From the NCBI GenBank assembly GCA_000697055.1, contig JNDT01002239.1:61439-125438 (forward strand): a stretch of 64,000 nucleotides of DNA. The letters run 5' to 3'. Source of the DNA: Saksenaea vasiformis B4078 (Eukaryota > Mucoromycota > Mucoromycetes > Mucorales > Saksenaeaceae). Under the pieces are notes generated by a model. That model was not told the DNA's origin, searched no databases, and saw only the letters and a list, made by a program, of their open reading frames with translations. Both the position numbers and the translations under genes were made by a program. Below are positions 1-11,827 of this stretch, piece by piece (within the stretch, counting starts at the first letter, position 1; every line of letters begins with the position of its first letter).

Positions 1-415
1 CAAAAGCCATCTTTCTATAGAACATCTTGTTGTCTACAATTGCATAAATAAATTAACAGTAACAAAACTCATAGTAGAAACAAAAGATTAGTTATATATC
101 TTGTCTCGCGTTTGAACGCTGAAAATTAATGATTCCTTTCGGAAGTTGAAGTTGAGTCCGGGCCGGACTTATCCTTCTCTTGGTGGGTGGTCGTATCTCG
201 TTCATCTTCGAAGAAAGCCAGTTCCTCCTCCTTCTCTTATCCAGGCCGATTTAAGGTAACTTCATCCTTCATTAGAATGAGTGCAATGCTATGGATGGGA
301 TTTGATGGGACAAAATGGATTCTATCCGAAGTTTTGTTTTTGCACATTTCCCGATGGAGGACAGGAATTGGAACATAAAACGCTGATCGATTCATTCTTT
401 CTAGGGTAAAACAAC

Positions 416-1030
416 ATGGGTGCCTACAAATACCTGCAAGAGCTTCAAAAGAAGAAGCAGTCTGATGTCCTTCGTTTCTTGCTCCGTGTGAGATGCTGGG
501 AATACAGACAGCTGAATGTCATTCACCGTGCTTCCCGCCCTTCGCGCCCCGACAAGGCTCGCCGTATGGGCTACAAGGCTAAGCAGGGCTATGTCATTTA
601 CCGTATCCGTGTTCGTCGCGGTGGCCGCAAGAGACCCGTCCACAAGGGTGCCACCTACGGTAAGCCCGTCAATGAGGGTGTGAACCAACTCAAGTACCAG
701 CGTTCGCTCCGCTCCACCGCTGAGGAGCGTGTTGGTCGCAAGTGCGCCAACCTCCGTGTCCTCAACTCCTACTGGATCAACCAGGACGCCACCTACAAGT
801 ACTTCGAGGTTATCCTTGTCGACCCCTCGCACAAGGCCATTCGCCGCGATCCCCGCATCAACTGGATTTGCAATGCTGTTCACAAGCGTCGCGAAGCCCG
901 TGGTCTTACTGCCATCGGCAAGAAGTCTCGTGGCAAGGGCAAGGGTCACCGCTACACCAAGACCAAGGGCTCCGGCCGTCACGCCAGCTGGAAGAGACGC
1001 AACACTCTTTCTCTTCGCCGCTATCGTTAA
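416..1030 (+). CDS. RPL15: 60S ribosomal protein eL15 (L15)
   Basis: Intronless 204-residue reading frame encoding large-subunit ribosomal protein eL15, a basic structural protein bound to 25S rRNA. It starts [18 protein letters not shown] and ends [12 protein letters not shown], both family hallmarks, and the length matches the usual 204 residues. The ATG at 416 is the first in frame. It follows a probable 5'-UTR intron (GT at 256, acceptor CTAG ending at 404, branch-like CTGAT near 384), an arrangement common in fungal ribosomal-protein genes. A polyadenylation-like AATAAA lies at 1077-1082. The antisense frames over this gene are long only because of its codon bias. Confidence 0.97.
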   Translation: MGAYKYLQELQKKKQSDVLRFLLRVRCWEYRQLNVIHRASRPSRPDKARRMGYKAKQGYVIYRIRVRRGGRKRPVHKGATYGKPVNEGVNQLKYQRSLRSTAEERVGRKCANLRVLNSYWINQDATYKYFEVILVDPSHKAIRRDPRINWICNAVHKRREARGLTAIGKKSRGKGKGHRYTKTKGSGRHASWKRRNTLSLRRYR

Positions 1031-1599
1031 AAAACTGGCCATTGCATTGGTCGGTAACCCATATTTGGTCGTGTGCAATAAACATTTTGAGTTGTTAAAA
1101 AAAAAAGGAGAAGGAAAAGACTGGATTCTGCATTGAAATTATGGGCACTGTTTCTGGTTAAAATGGACATACTAAGAAGAAGAGATATGAAGGATATGCA
1201 TGCATAATGCTACAGATCGTTGAGTGGCACGTTTGGTCCAGTGCTGCGACAATATAGACATATTTAGTTCAGCTATGGGGAATGTTTGCTCTTAAAGTGT
1301 ACTGCAATTGTTAAATCTTGTCAGCGATGTGCCTAAAAAAATCCGCGCTTCTGAAAGCAATGCCCGAACATGTCGGGAAATGTGGCTTGGCCATACTCGG
1401 AGTGAGGAACTGTCCGGTTAACCCTTAGGGCAACAGCCAAGCTTGGGATCCTTCTTTTTCCTCCTCATCGAGTATTTGGTACGTACCATAATAGGATGAA
1501 AAAACGAGTACATGCGAGAGGGAGAGATAGAAGAGGATGGATGAGTTATCTTGCGGTTGGATGGAAAGTATGGAAAGCTGATTTACGTTGTATCTAGCC

Positions 1600-2250
1600 A
1601 TGGGTCGCCGTCCCGCTCGTTGCTACCGTTACTGCAAGAACAAGCCCTACCCCAAGAGCAGATACTGCCGTGGTGTCCCCGATGCCAAGATCAGAATCTA
1701 TGACTTGGGTCGCAAGAAGGCTCACGTCGACGATTTCCCTCTTTGCGTCCACTTGGTCTCCAACGAGTACGAACAGCTTTCCGCTGAAGCTCTTGAAGCT
1801 GGCCGTATCTGTGCTAACAAGTACATCGCCAAGACCTCTGGCAAGGATTCCTTCCATTTGCGTGTCCGTGTCCATCCCTTCCACGTCACCCGTATCAACA
1901 AAATGTTGTCTTGTGCTGGTGCCGATAGATTGCAGACCGGTATGCGTGGCGCTTTCGGCAAGCCCAATGGTCTCGTCGCCCGTGTGAACATCGGCCAGAT
2001 CATCTTCTCCGTTCGTACTAAGGACTCCAACAAGGCTGTTGTCATTGAGGCCTTGAGACGCTGCAAGTACAAGTTTCCCGGTCAGCAGAAGATTATTATC
2101 TCCAACAAGTGGGGTTTCACTCCCTTGACCCGTGAGGAATACGTTGAAGCCCGCTCCGCCGGTAAGCTTAGACCCGATGGCTGCTACGTCAAGTTCGTCC
2201 CTGAGAAGGGCTCTTTGGACAACTACTTCCGTATGGCTTCCAGAGCTTAA
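1600..2250 (+). CDS. RPL10: 60S ribosomal protein uL16 (L10)
   Basis: A 216-residue protein starting [20 protein letters not shown], the N-terminus of eukaryotic uL16 (RPL10/QM), which sits near the peptidyl-transferase centre and joins late in 60S maturation. Family blocks in order are the [16 protein letters not shown] segment, the [20 protein letters not shown] loop region and a C-terminal [12 protein letters not shown]. The frame opens at a TTG at 1588, but the ATG at 1600 is the family start. It lies 3 bases after a probable 5'-UTR intron (GTACGT at 1479, TAG ending at 1597). An AATAAA-type signal follows near 2292. This is the second ribosomal-protein gene on the same strand, about 570 bp downstream of eL15. 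Confidence 0.97.
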   Translation: MGRRPARCYRYCKNKPYPKSRYCRGVPDAKIRIYDLGRKKAHVDDFPLCVHLVSNEYEQLSAEALEAGRICANKYIAKTSGKDSFHLRVRVHPFHVTRINKMLSCAGADRLQTGMRGAFGKPNGLVARVNIGQIIFSVRTKDSNKAVVIEALRRCKYKFPGQQKIIISNKWGFTPLTREEYVEARSAGKLRPDGCYVKFVPEKGSLDNYFRMASRA

Positions 2251-2502
2251 TTTTTTTTTTTTTTTTGTGCGGCATGAATTAATTTGTCCGAAATAAACTC
2301 TTGCCATTTCGTTCTTGCAAAACAGATTGCATAGTTAATTCTTTTTATCATTGGTGAAGGTCAGCACCTGAGTGTTTTATGTAACAAGTATCTTCAGTTT
2401 TTCTATAGAAAAACAACTTGTATCTGATGCTGGAGGTCTTTCTCTGCAATGAGCGTCGGAACGGCACGGGCCTTTCGTTTTCATTCGCTGCCGTGTGAGC
2501 CA

Positions 2503-3752
2503 CTACTGACAAGATATGTTGCGGCTCGCGTTGACGTCGCGATTACAGACCGTTTTACATTTTTTGCATTTGACAACGGCGTGAAGAGACGTCCCGAATA
2601 CTCCTTTCACATTCTGTAATTTGGCATTGCTGCAACCGGAACATACCTTCCACGGCTTTGATGGAATTTCCTGATGCGTTCTCACTGAGGGATCGTTTAG
2701 TCTTTCTCTTTCGGCGAGAATCTGATATAAGATTGGCAGATAGAGTTGAGGACGAACGGACATGTTTTCTTCTATAGTCGGATTTCCATCAGGAATTATA
2801 TCCAGGTTCTCCTGTATCTTCTCTATTGCTGCCTTAAATTCATCTCACAACGGTACTGAGTATGCGTAATTCGGCTGGCCTTCTAGCGAGCACGTGGTAA
2901 GTGAACTTTGATAACTTGTTTGAATGTTCTCTGCTGAGATCCACCTTCAGTCGGTCGTGTATCCAAATTGTTCATATCGTCACGCAGTAAATATCTCTAT
3001 AAGACACGTACCAACTCATCTTCTAATTGATCTTTGATGTAAAAAACGGTCCGCCTTTCAAAAATTTCGACTACATGTTTTACAGCCGCTGTGGACATTT
3101 GCACGCATCCTGCTGATAAGCAGTACATCAGCCCCGGAGCTGTTGGGGATAGCTCTGGTGAAAGTGGTCGGAGCTTTCGGCATGTCGAATAAACTGCTTT
3201 CATTTTCTCTTGTGGACGCTTTGGGATGGACCTGTCCATTATAGATCGATCCAACGTCAACTGCGAGCAGGCGTAATAAAAGGTTTGAGTAAAGCACAAA
3301 TGAGGTACTGGGAGTCCGTCATTGAGCAAATTAAGAATCAAATGATTTGAATACAAGTCTACTTCTTGCAATACCGCTAGTCAGAAAATTATTACTATTT
3401 CGGAACGGTGCTGTAGCTATTTACCACGAAGATCTTTTTGAAGATTTACGATGTTGTTAATGATTTCTGATCCACATACAGAAGCAATGGGAATATGTCT
3501 TGTAAAAAGTTCCAATTTTCCTTCAAATATTTCCTTGGTTCTTTCTTTCTTATTCTTGACATGGAAAGGGTAGATGTGGCTTGATACCCGCGAATGCGAT
3601 TGCATTGTACGAACACTTCCATTATCCTTGCACGTTTTGCATAGTTTTCCTTCGTCTTTTAACTGGTCCTTCACGCAGAACTTCATCCTCAATCTCCAAT
3701 GGATGACGCTGTACAGATTGTCGAGCTTTGCTACCCTAGGATGAAATCGCAT
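2503..3752 (-). pseudogene. Fanzor copy 1: internally deleted TnpB-like nuclease remnant
   Basis: A decayed relative of the Fanzor at 61976-64000. Reading leftward, homology starts near 3668 (QLKDEGKLCKTCKDNG), continues through EVDLYSNHLILNLLNDGLP (about 3355) and reaches LYLPILYQILAERERLND (about 2740). At about 2650 the text jumps from PSKPW straight to a zinc finger and RuvC-III motif: KVCSGCSN, then KCKKCKTVCNRDVNASRNI, with the catalytic-type Asp codon at 2536-2538. The segment that should carry RuvC-I, the bridge and the RuvC-II Glu is absent, so the protein cannot be an active nuclease. There is also a TGA at 2845-2847 where copy 3 has CGA, and the first roughly 50 codons of copy 3 are missing. 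Family knowledge: Fanzors are eukaryotic TnpB homologues, RNA-guided in tested cases. The 3' end is conserved although the core is lost. Confidence 0.85.
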
Positions 3753-3775
3753 TAAGGAGGAAACACCTCTGTCCT

Positions 3776-5575
3776 ATGTAGTCATGCAAATCAGTGCTCG
3801 ATGATAAATTGGCGTGTTTGCCAGGGTAACGATGTCTTGTCAACAAATATGAAACTTCTATAGTTTGATCAGAAATAGATCTGATGTCCTATATTGCACA
3901 CAAGACTTCAGAATTTCGTTACCCTAACGAAATTAATAGGAGTAGATAGTAGTCTTGCATTCATGCCACCGTGCAGATCTCAGAGCGAGGATTTCTAGAC
4001 GACTGCAATTGCTGCTATCGTGGCAAAAAAGGAATTCTTTATCCTACGCAACATAATAATACAACATGTCAGGCGATGCAGGAAATGATCAGTTGTGCAT
4101 ATGGTCCCATGTATAAACTTTCTTTTGATGAAAATCACCAGATAGTTGATTGATTTCTACGGCGCATCACTCTTGCACGAAATTGATGCTTCAAAATAAC
4201 GGGGTGCTACGATTTAGTCTGAAGTTACAATAGACACAGTAATGGAAATAAAATACGTTCAACGATGCTCCACGTTAAATACGCTTACCCTGCTGTTTCT
4301 TCTGTTCTATTGCAGATACGCCATGTCGGAGACTGACACCATTAATATAGCCTGTTATCAAAGTGAGTCTCCGTTGTTCCCCCAACTTGCTTACAGCGTT
4401 ACAAATAGCAAACGGATAGGTTAACAAACATAAAGTTTCCATATATCTTACTTCAAGGGTTTTCTAAAAGGTTGGAACGCTTCCAGGGGAAACAATAAAT
4501 TTGAACATTGGAGGACGGTGAATAGGGACAGGAATTAAACGGTTACACAAATATACATTTTTGTTTGGGACCTTGGCCACCTGTACTTGGCAGGAACACT
4601 GGTAGGACAGTTATCTAGAAGGAGAAAATAGACTGAATGTGGATACCAGCAGTATTAAAGACGCAGTAAGTAAAGTCCTGCCGAGAAATATGAATTTGAT
4701 AGTGCGTGCATCCAATTTATATTTCAGTTTGTACTTCATATTTATTGGGCTCAGCAATGGTATCCTCGAATTTTCCTAGATAAGGACAATGAATCCTTAA
4801 TTCCTCAGTTCAAAAAATCGACTGTCTAATGCCATTAAATATAAGACCGATAAACAAATCGAAGTGGCGATCACAGAAAGAGTACCGATGGATATTTCGT
4901 TAGGCTATATATCTATATTTGGCACAGGAGTCTTACGGACAATAAATTGGTCTTATATCACTAATTAAAGTCAATGGTGGTGCAAACCAAGCTACGTTGA
5001 ACTACGCTATGACTGACAGCCGTTGTCTTCGAAAAACACGACCAAGTGTCCAAAACCCGGCATAGGTCAGGTGGAAACGAGCCGTAAGAATGTCTTCATT
5101 TTTGCCATATACAATATGAGGTAATAGCAGGAGCTGTGAAGAAGATTTAAATGTTCGAGCCCTGGTCTTTTTCACAAGTTGTAACTGTTCGTGGAGCGGT
5201 CTAGTTCCTACACAACTGCAGATCCCGAATGGTAAGACCGCATCTGTTTCGTGTTACACTGACGAACTGAAGGCGCTCACAGATGCAAGTCCTCTTCTGA
5301 CAGCACAAGGGGACTCGGGTTAGGAAACGTGCTCTCACCCTTTAATAATGGTCATTGCTGCAACGACAACGTGATTAATACAGAGTGCTACTTTCCCCAG
5401 AACACGTTGCATGGACCTGGCGGTTCCTCCCTCCTATCTTCGAATGCTCATGAATCACGCGGCAAAATGAAGACCGAAGCATCACGTGTATCGTGTACGT
5501 ATCAGTGATCATGGTACCTCACGTTCGCTCGTTCGTTCTTCCTTTCTTCTTTTTTTTTTAACGCTCGTTTCCGTA
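3776..5575. other. Gene-free stretch
   Basis: About 1.8 kb with only short unrelated reading frames. I see no recognisable gene, repeat family member or RNA gene. It may hold the remaining flank of Fanzor copy 1 and the promoter of the coiled-coil gene (pyrimidine-rich tract at 5535-5560). Confidence 0.5.
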
Positions 5576-7321
5576 ATGGATACAGAGACTACCCAAACTA
5601 CACGATGGCAACGGCGACAGAGTGCCACTCTACCACCCCCTTCCACCTCCTCAAGCAAGCCTCCACGGAAAGTCGACCGAGAGCTCCAACGAATTAAGAG
5701 CTTAGGCGTCGTGTCCGTGTTGAACAAGACATTCTCACCACAGACGCTCACGCCGGATCCTACACCTACTTCCACAACGAATATTCTCTCTAGACAAAAG
5801 TCATCATCAAGTCTCAACAGTCATCACAGTGAACAGCGTTTGCGAAGTAAAAGTAGTGAAAATAGTCTTCACCTTGAATATGCTTACTTACAAGCAAGTC
5901 GAGCATTAAGCGCGTATAGCAGACTAAAGTCGGAGGAAGTAAAAGAGCTAGAAGAAGACATTCTGGGCATGTATGAAGACGCGTTGCGACAAGCCGAGAA
6001 TTATTCTTTGTATACAGCTGACGAAAGAGACTGGACCGAGGCAACGCTAGTATCTCAGTTTGCTTATCCGTTGGTAGAAGAAGGTGAGACGGAAGTCTCA
6101 CTGGTGCGTCGGCTGAATCAACTTCAAACCGACTACACTGAGTCTGTTTCGCAGCTGGAAGAGGCCCAAAAGCAAGTCTCATTCTATGTGGAGGAGCAAT
6201 CGCGACTGGAGCAGACAACACAGAGCACTCTGACAGGATGGCTGGAGCAGAGGGAAGCAGAGAGCAACAAGGTCCGAAAGTTGAGCGACCTTGTGCTGCG
6301 CCAAGAGCAGTTAATATGTGAAATGGAGTATAATATGGATGCGGTACTTGCTGAAAACAAGAAGCTGCGAACGTGCTTGGAAGAAACGCCATGGAATGAA
6401 ACACGTGAAGCTTTAATTGAGTTGCAGACGGAGATGGCGATGTTGAGAGAATCCAAAAAGGAGCAGGAACAGATGATTACTGTCTTATCGAGCGAGTTGG
6501 AAGCCAGCCGACGATGGATAGATGACACGCTTCAGCTTTCCCATGAGCTCCAACGAGAATGCGCAAACCAACGAAATGATATTGATGAAAAGATACAAAC
6601 ACTCACACAACAGCTATTGGAGAAAGAAGCACCCCGTCTCTCTGATGACGACCCGTGGCAACAACAAAAATCCGGCCAGGAACGAGGAATAGATTCACGG
6701 CGGAGCAGTAAATTAATTGATGACAGCGGAATTGTATGCACTCCCCGTTCATCCTATGCATCCAGTTGTTCGTCATCTGGCATTCCGAAACCGCCAGATA
6801 GACCGCTGCGCAACAGTCGTCGCGGTAGCAACCAGACATCAGCGTCCAGACGATCGTACATTGCTCGGTGGACAGGTATGACGCTTCCACCTGCTGCTCC
6901 GCCACCAACGGAGCCTTTGCCTCCCATTCCGGCCGAAGAACAACGAGCAAGAGCACGACGTTCCATGTCTCCCCCAGGAGCAGTACCAATTCACCCAACT
7001 GCGAGATTTATGAAACATGTTTCCGTGGATGCTGTCGCGCCCGCTGATGAAGGGGACTCGATAGATGTGGCGTATCGAGAATTTGCAGAACAGTTGCAGT
7101 CACGGTTATCAATTTCTAAGGAGATCGACGACCTTCGGGTATGGCAACCCAGTGATTTTGATGAACTTCAAAAGAGGATTGATTCAGATTGGAAGGATGA
7201 GAATCCGATAGACCAGAAAGCACAACACACTACGGTTGAGTCTAAAAGAATTAGCATGTTAATGGGGTCAAAGGAAAGTCCGACCTTCTGGCGAGGCATG
7301 AAGAAGAAACTTAGAGTTTGA
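5576..7321 (+). CDS. Coiled-coil protein, function unknown
   Basis: An intronless frame of 581 residues from the ATG at 5576 (MDTETTQTTRWQRRQ). An upstream in-frame ATG at 5486 would add 30 residues, partly encoded by a T-rich tract, and is less likely. Residues 1-100 are Ser/Thr/Pro-rich and basic, suggesting disorder and phosphorylation. Roughly 100-350 is a long heptad-rich region rich in E, L, Q and K, predicted to be coiled coil. After that come Ser-rich patches, a short proline-rich stretch (PPAAPPPTEPLPPIP) that could bind SH3 or WW domains, and a C-terminus with WRGMKKKLRV. No catalytic domain, membrane segment or signal peptide is visible. The composition suggests a scaffold or cytoskeleton- or polarity-linked protein, but I do not recognise the family. 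Confidence 0.8.
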   Translation: MDTETTQTTRWQRRQSATLPPPSTSSSKPPRKVDRELQRIKSLGVVSVLNKTFSPQTLTPDPTPTSTTNILSRQKSSSSLNSHHSEQRLRSKSSENSLHLEYAYLQASRALSAYSRLKSEEVKELEEDILGMYEDALRQAENYSLYTADERDWTEATLVSQFAYPLVEEGETEVSLVRRLNQLQTDYTESVSQLEEAQKQVSFYVEEQSRLEQTTQSTLTGWLEQREAESNKVRKLSDLVLRQEQLICEMEYNMDAVLAENKKLRTCLEETPWNETREALIELQTEMAMLRESKKEQEQMITVLSSELEASRRWIDDTLQLSHELQRECANQRNDIDEKIQTLTQQLLEKEAPRLSDDDPWQQQKSGQERGIDSRRSSKLIDDSGIVCTPRSSYASSCSSSGIPKPPDRPLRNSRRGSNQTSASRRSYIARWTGMTLPPAAPPPTEPLPPIPAEEQRARARRSMSPPGAVPIHPTARFMKHVSVDAVAPADEGDSIDVAYREFAEQLQSRLSISKEIDDLRVWQPSDFDELQKRIDSDWKDENPIDQKAQHTTVESKRISMLMGSKESPTFWRGMKKKLRV

Positions 7322-8640
7322 TATCAGCATGGTTAGCTGCAGGCAGCAAGAAACAAATGATGTATCATAATGGAAATCCTTTGCCTTTGTACAATAAAGT
7401 CGTATGATGTGATTGAGCAATCTATATTTGTATAGACAAGGTACCAATTGAGCAAAAGTCAGAACATCCTCCAATGCCCGAGCGATATACGCCTTGTGGA
7501 TGCGGCACGCTTATTTCCTCCCAGGATTTTTACAGATTATTGCCGTGATCTCCTCTTTGTTTATAACTTCCTGTTTCATGACAAGTTGGGCCAAATGGCA
7601 AAATGGACCTTTGCATAGGCTAGGAAGTACGAGTCGTCTACTGACATAATAGATAAGTCCCTAGGAACAATGGCACCAGGGAAATCTTACTGGTACTGGT
7701 CATTATATGAGGTTGTTAACAATGCGGGTACTAACTATGATGGTATCTCTTTACGCTTACTGTCAATCCCTGTTATTTTTCTCTGTTAGTTTCATAAGCC
7801 CTTCGTAGTTATCAAATTTTTGAGACTTTTGATTAGAGTTACACTGTAAAGGCTACTAATTCAATAACTCGTTTATGATTATACCTTCGTTATAGTCACC
7901 GGAGCTTGGCCAATTTCTGGTGCTTCAACGAGATTTGACTTTATGATGTGGGCAGCATGAATTCCTAGAATTCTAATAACCTGTTTTGCCGCACCTCGAA
8001 ACAAAACACCTTTGGAAAGCTGCAAACTAAAGGAGGGAGCCGGCTTCCCTCCAGTAGACTAACAAAATGGACGAAATGAAGTTCTCCACGTCATTTTGAT
8101 GAAATTTATGCTTCTCTAAATAGACTTTGTATCAAAGAAGATGACTGCGTGGTCGCAAGAGATATGCCATACTGGCGTTAGGCAAATGTCAGGGAGGCAC
8201 TTTCCAGCGTGTAGGCCATTTGCAGTTAACGCAAAATAATTTACCGTTGGCTCAAAACTATAGGGTAAAATATGCGGTACCAAATGAATTCTGATGGATA
8301 ATAGAGCGTCGGCAGTGAGACCTCCCACAAAAAGTTTTCAGAACTGTCCGCTCGGCGGAGGGAAAAAAACAGTGCGCGAGAATCAATTTTAATGACCGCC
8401 CTCGCAAGGGGGAGAAGACTGCTGCCCATGAGTACCGTGAATCCTTCTCTTCCCCCATCGGTAAGTAAAGCCATCCATCCATCTGCGTGAAATCACTTCA
8501 TCCATCATTCTGGCAACAAAACAAAAGAGAGAAAGAGAAAGAAGAAGGATAGACTGGAAGACTTCGCAGATGGAATGACCTGATTCACCGTCTTGAATGG
8601 AACATTAAATGTTTTGCTCTTTGATTTCTTAGAATACAGC
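7322..8640. other. Gene-free stretch and eS10 upstream region
   Basis: No supported coding region; the short minus-strand frames near 8116-8480 have no recognisable content. The distal part (8470-8640) is purine-rich and ends in a CTTTGATTTCTTAG acceptor-like sequence just before the eS10 start, so a 5'-UTR intron is likely, as in the other ribosomal-protein genes here. Confidence 0.5.
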
Positions 8641-9291
8641 ATGCTTATCTCCAAGGAGAACAGAAAGGCCATCTACGAGACCCTTTTCAAGGGTACGGTT
8701 TTACATTTTTGCTTTGCGTTTTTGCTTACGTTAGAATAGACGGTGCCTTGGTTGCCGCCAAGGACTTCAATGCCCCCAAGCACTCTGAAATTGACGTCCC
8801 TAACCTCGAAGTCATCAAGGCCATGCAGTCCTTGACCTCCAAGGGTCTCGTCAAGACTCAGTTCTCGTGGCAATACTACTACTACACCCTCACTGATGAG
8901 GGTATCGACTATCTTCGTGAATGTATGTTTCTTTGTTGTGAAGGTGGGATTTGTACTAATCCAGAACTACAGATCTTCACTTGCCCGCTGAGATTGTCCC
9001 TGCCACTTTGAAGAAGGCTGCTCGTCCCGCTGCTCCTCGTCGTGCTTGTAAGTAAATGACAATGGATTGGCTGGAACAGATTTTTAATTCGATACCTGTA
9101 GTCGGTGAGGGTCGCGAAGGTGCTCGTGGTCCCCGTGGTGACCGTGATGACTACCGTCGCAAGGAGGGTGCCTCCGGCGATTTCAAGCCTGAATTCCGTG
9201 GTGGCTTTGGTAAGAATTAACTTGCAGTTTTATTTGTACCAATTGCTTATGACGTTTGGGTCTTTGCGTAGGTCGTGGTCGCCGTGAATAA
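8641..9291 (+). CDS. RPS10: 40S ribosomal protein eS10 (S10)
   Basis: Five-exon gene encoding 145 residues. Exons are 8641-8692, 8740-8922, 8973-9047, 9102-9209 and 9272-9291; all junctions are GT-AG and the sum is a multiple of three. The product begins MLISKENRKAIYETLFKDG, continues with a VPNLEVIKAMQSLTSKG winged-helix core and YLTDEGIDYLREYLHLP-like residues, and ends in the Arg/Gly-rich tail (EGREGARGPRGD, then FRGGFGRGRRE) typical of eukaryotic eS10, a small-subunit head protein near the mRNA path. Several introns are only 47-62 nt long. The last exon codes for six residues plus the stop. Confidence 0.95.
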
Positions 9292-11827
9292 ATTAACCCG
9301 CTTTGATCAGCTTTGTTTTTTAATGCAGCATCAAATTTGATAAAACGCTTACAGAAAACGAAGTTTCTTTTGATTTTTATGTAATTGAGTTCATGCACTT
9401 TGATATTAATCTGTCGATAAACAAGTGCGAATGAGAAACATGCAATGCTAAAGTATAATGTCATTGATAAGCTCTAGACTGATTTTGAACTCAAATTGAG
9501 CTCTGGAAAACTTTCGTGATCTCCATCTTGTTCATGGCATGAATTAAAGGAGGCAATTACTGTTGCGACAACGCTATGTTTATATAGAAGTACACAAAGA
9601 AGCCGGATGAATCGATTGAGGATCGAAGGATAGGAAACTTCCTCTCAACAGCAAGCCACCAGCTCGGGATGTACCTATCTGGTATCTGAACCAAGGCTAA
9701 GGATGTACGAGTAGTTTATCGACACAGCGTGACCAGAAACGGGGATAATTGGTTATCATGTTGTTTGAACGTCCACAATACGTTATTTTATTATATTTTC
9801 CATCAGGGCTCGCGTTGCTTTGCGATTACTTATTTAACAAAGGATACAGGCATGCTCTCAAATACGCGTATCGTACACTAATTGAAGCAAAGCAGTGCAT
9901 CGTGATCTGAAATCTCGAGTCAAAGGACGTAAGCTTCTGTGAAGATGTCCGGATTACTGGGTTCTGATCAGTATGGCGTTTACAAATGATGCTGGCAATT
10001 TGTTATAACACTTTCCGCTCCATACCTGGTTGAAACGAAGCACATTTTCCATTATTACATCCTCGGTAAACAATTTAATTAGTACATTCTATCTCTGTAA
10101 CTAGAACAGACATCGTGCTCCTGTAAGCAATAATCAACGTTTTGGAATCCCAAGCTTCTGAGCGTCTCTATCCCATCTTGTGCAGAGATGGGCCTCGGAC
10201 ACTAATCATGGGTTGATAATCGTATCGCGGATTGTACCTATATGAAAAGGAAGATTCGAACAGCATATCTAACCGTACAATCACATTAAGATGTCTCAAA
10301 TCCAAAATGATGCAGGCACCAATGAGTACTTAAACTAGCCGTTTGAAAGAAAGGCTGTTTTACAATGGAAGTCGTTTCTGAAAGTTGAATAACTACGCCT
10401 TCTTACGAAGTATCAATGCAACTTGGAGAAAAGTACACAGTCATTCTGTCGGCTTTAGATAGCAGATATGAATAAGTGACCTCCTTGGAGATTGCAGAAA
10501 CAGCTTGATGTGATGATAAGTGAAAAAAAAAAAAGGATTTACCCCATCATTCCATCGACCCAGCATCAAATCTGCGGCAAACCATTGAGCTACAAAGGGC
10601 AAGTGGGTGCTTGTCAATTTAAGGACGGTGCTCTAACAATTGTGTCAGACAAAAAAATTTGTGTGATGATGCATAATCTCTATCGCTCCAGCTGCAGGCA
10701 AAATTTACTAACCACCCATATGCATCAGTTCACAGCGACAAGCGGACACACATGTCGAATGTATCTTCCCATAATGAATCCACAAGACCTCTGTACGGCG
10801 GGTAAGGTGGTAAGTACCCCATGAAAGGGAGATCCAGGAGAGGTCTTGGTATGGTGCGGTAAGGACTTCAGCAATGCAATGTAATCTCATGGCCGGCGCT
10901 ACCGGTTATCGAAATTATGCAATTGCTGCTAGTCTGAAACCGGCACAAGTGAGAAAAGAAGGCTCAAATCAGTGGATCTGTAGCTAATGTCAATAGCCAT
11001 TGTACTTTGGTTTGACGACAAAACCCAAGATACTATGAAGACGTTATTAGAGCAAAGTATGCCCTTGGAATAAAAACAGTCGCTTATCCCAGTATCCAAC
11101 AAGGGGAATTGTTTACGAGTTATCGCGGACGCCGGTTCCCGGTGCCTCGGTTGTTCCTCTCTGGGATGGTAGGAACACTGCGGTAGACCACAACATAGCT
11201 GTGCTTCAGTGCTTAAGCTAATTCTGCCGGTGACTTTTTTGAGGTTAGTGCGCTCTAGGAGGCGCCCTACTTGATTTCACCATCTAAAAGCTCCATACCA
11301 AGAAAAAAAGGTTTCTTCCTTTTTGGGATTTTTTGGCAAAGGGGGTTGGGTATAACATACCCGGACAAATTGAGCCAAGTACTAAGGATCCGTATTAATG
11401 TATATTCAGAGCAAAATGCAATTATAATCAATCCAAGGCTTTTCATCAATCCGTACGATATATAGGACCCTGTCAACAAGTAACCAAAGATATATTCTGG
11501 CGCCACCTGATATGGTCACATGTATGTTTATGTCTATGGACCTGAAAATCAAATTTGGAACAAGGAAACCCAGGAAATCGACGAATTCAAAATTAAGATG
11601 TTTCAAAAGATAAGTTGCAAACAAAAAAACTGTATTAAACTAAAGTATTACATGGACAATGAAAAATGAGAATGGGATGTCCGTTTCACTGTAAAAGAAC
11701 ACAAGTTGAGACAGAGAATGTGAGAGAGCTTTTTGAGAAAAGGGTAGAAAGAAAGAAAAAAACACCACGTTCGATCAAAGCATTGACAATGAAAACAAAG
11801 AGGGGAGAAGGACCAACCCAAAATAAC
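9292..11827. other. Gene-free stretch
   Basis: About 2.5 kb with no recognisable gene. The frame at 10492-10824 (110 residues) has no domain resemblance and no splice partners. The minus-strand frames near 11267-11624 overlap low-complexity AT-rich sequence. I see no repeat-family member here. Confidence 0.5.

Noticed and set aside
401..1078. Long antisense frame over eL15 (225 codons, minus strand)
   Set aside because: It mirrors the strongly biased codons of the ribosomal-protein gene and has no recognisable protein content; the same holds for the 237-codon frame opposite uL16.
10492..10824. 110-codon plus-strand frame between eS10 and the GPI-protein gene
   Set aside because: No domain, no splice context, internal poly-A run and no similarity to anything I know.
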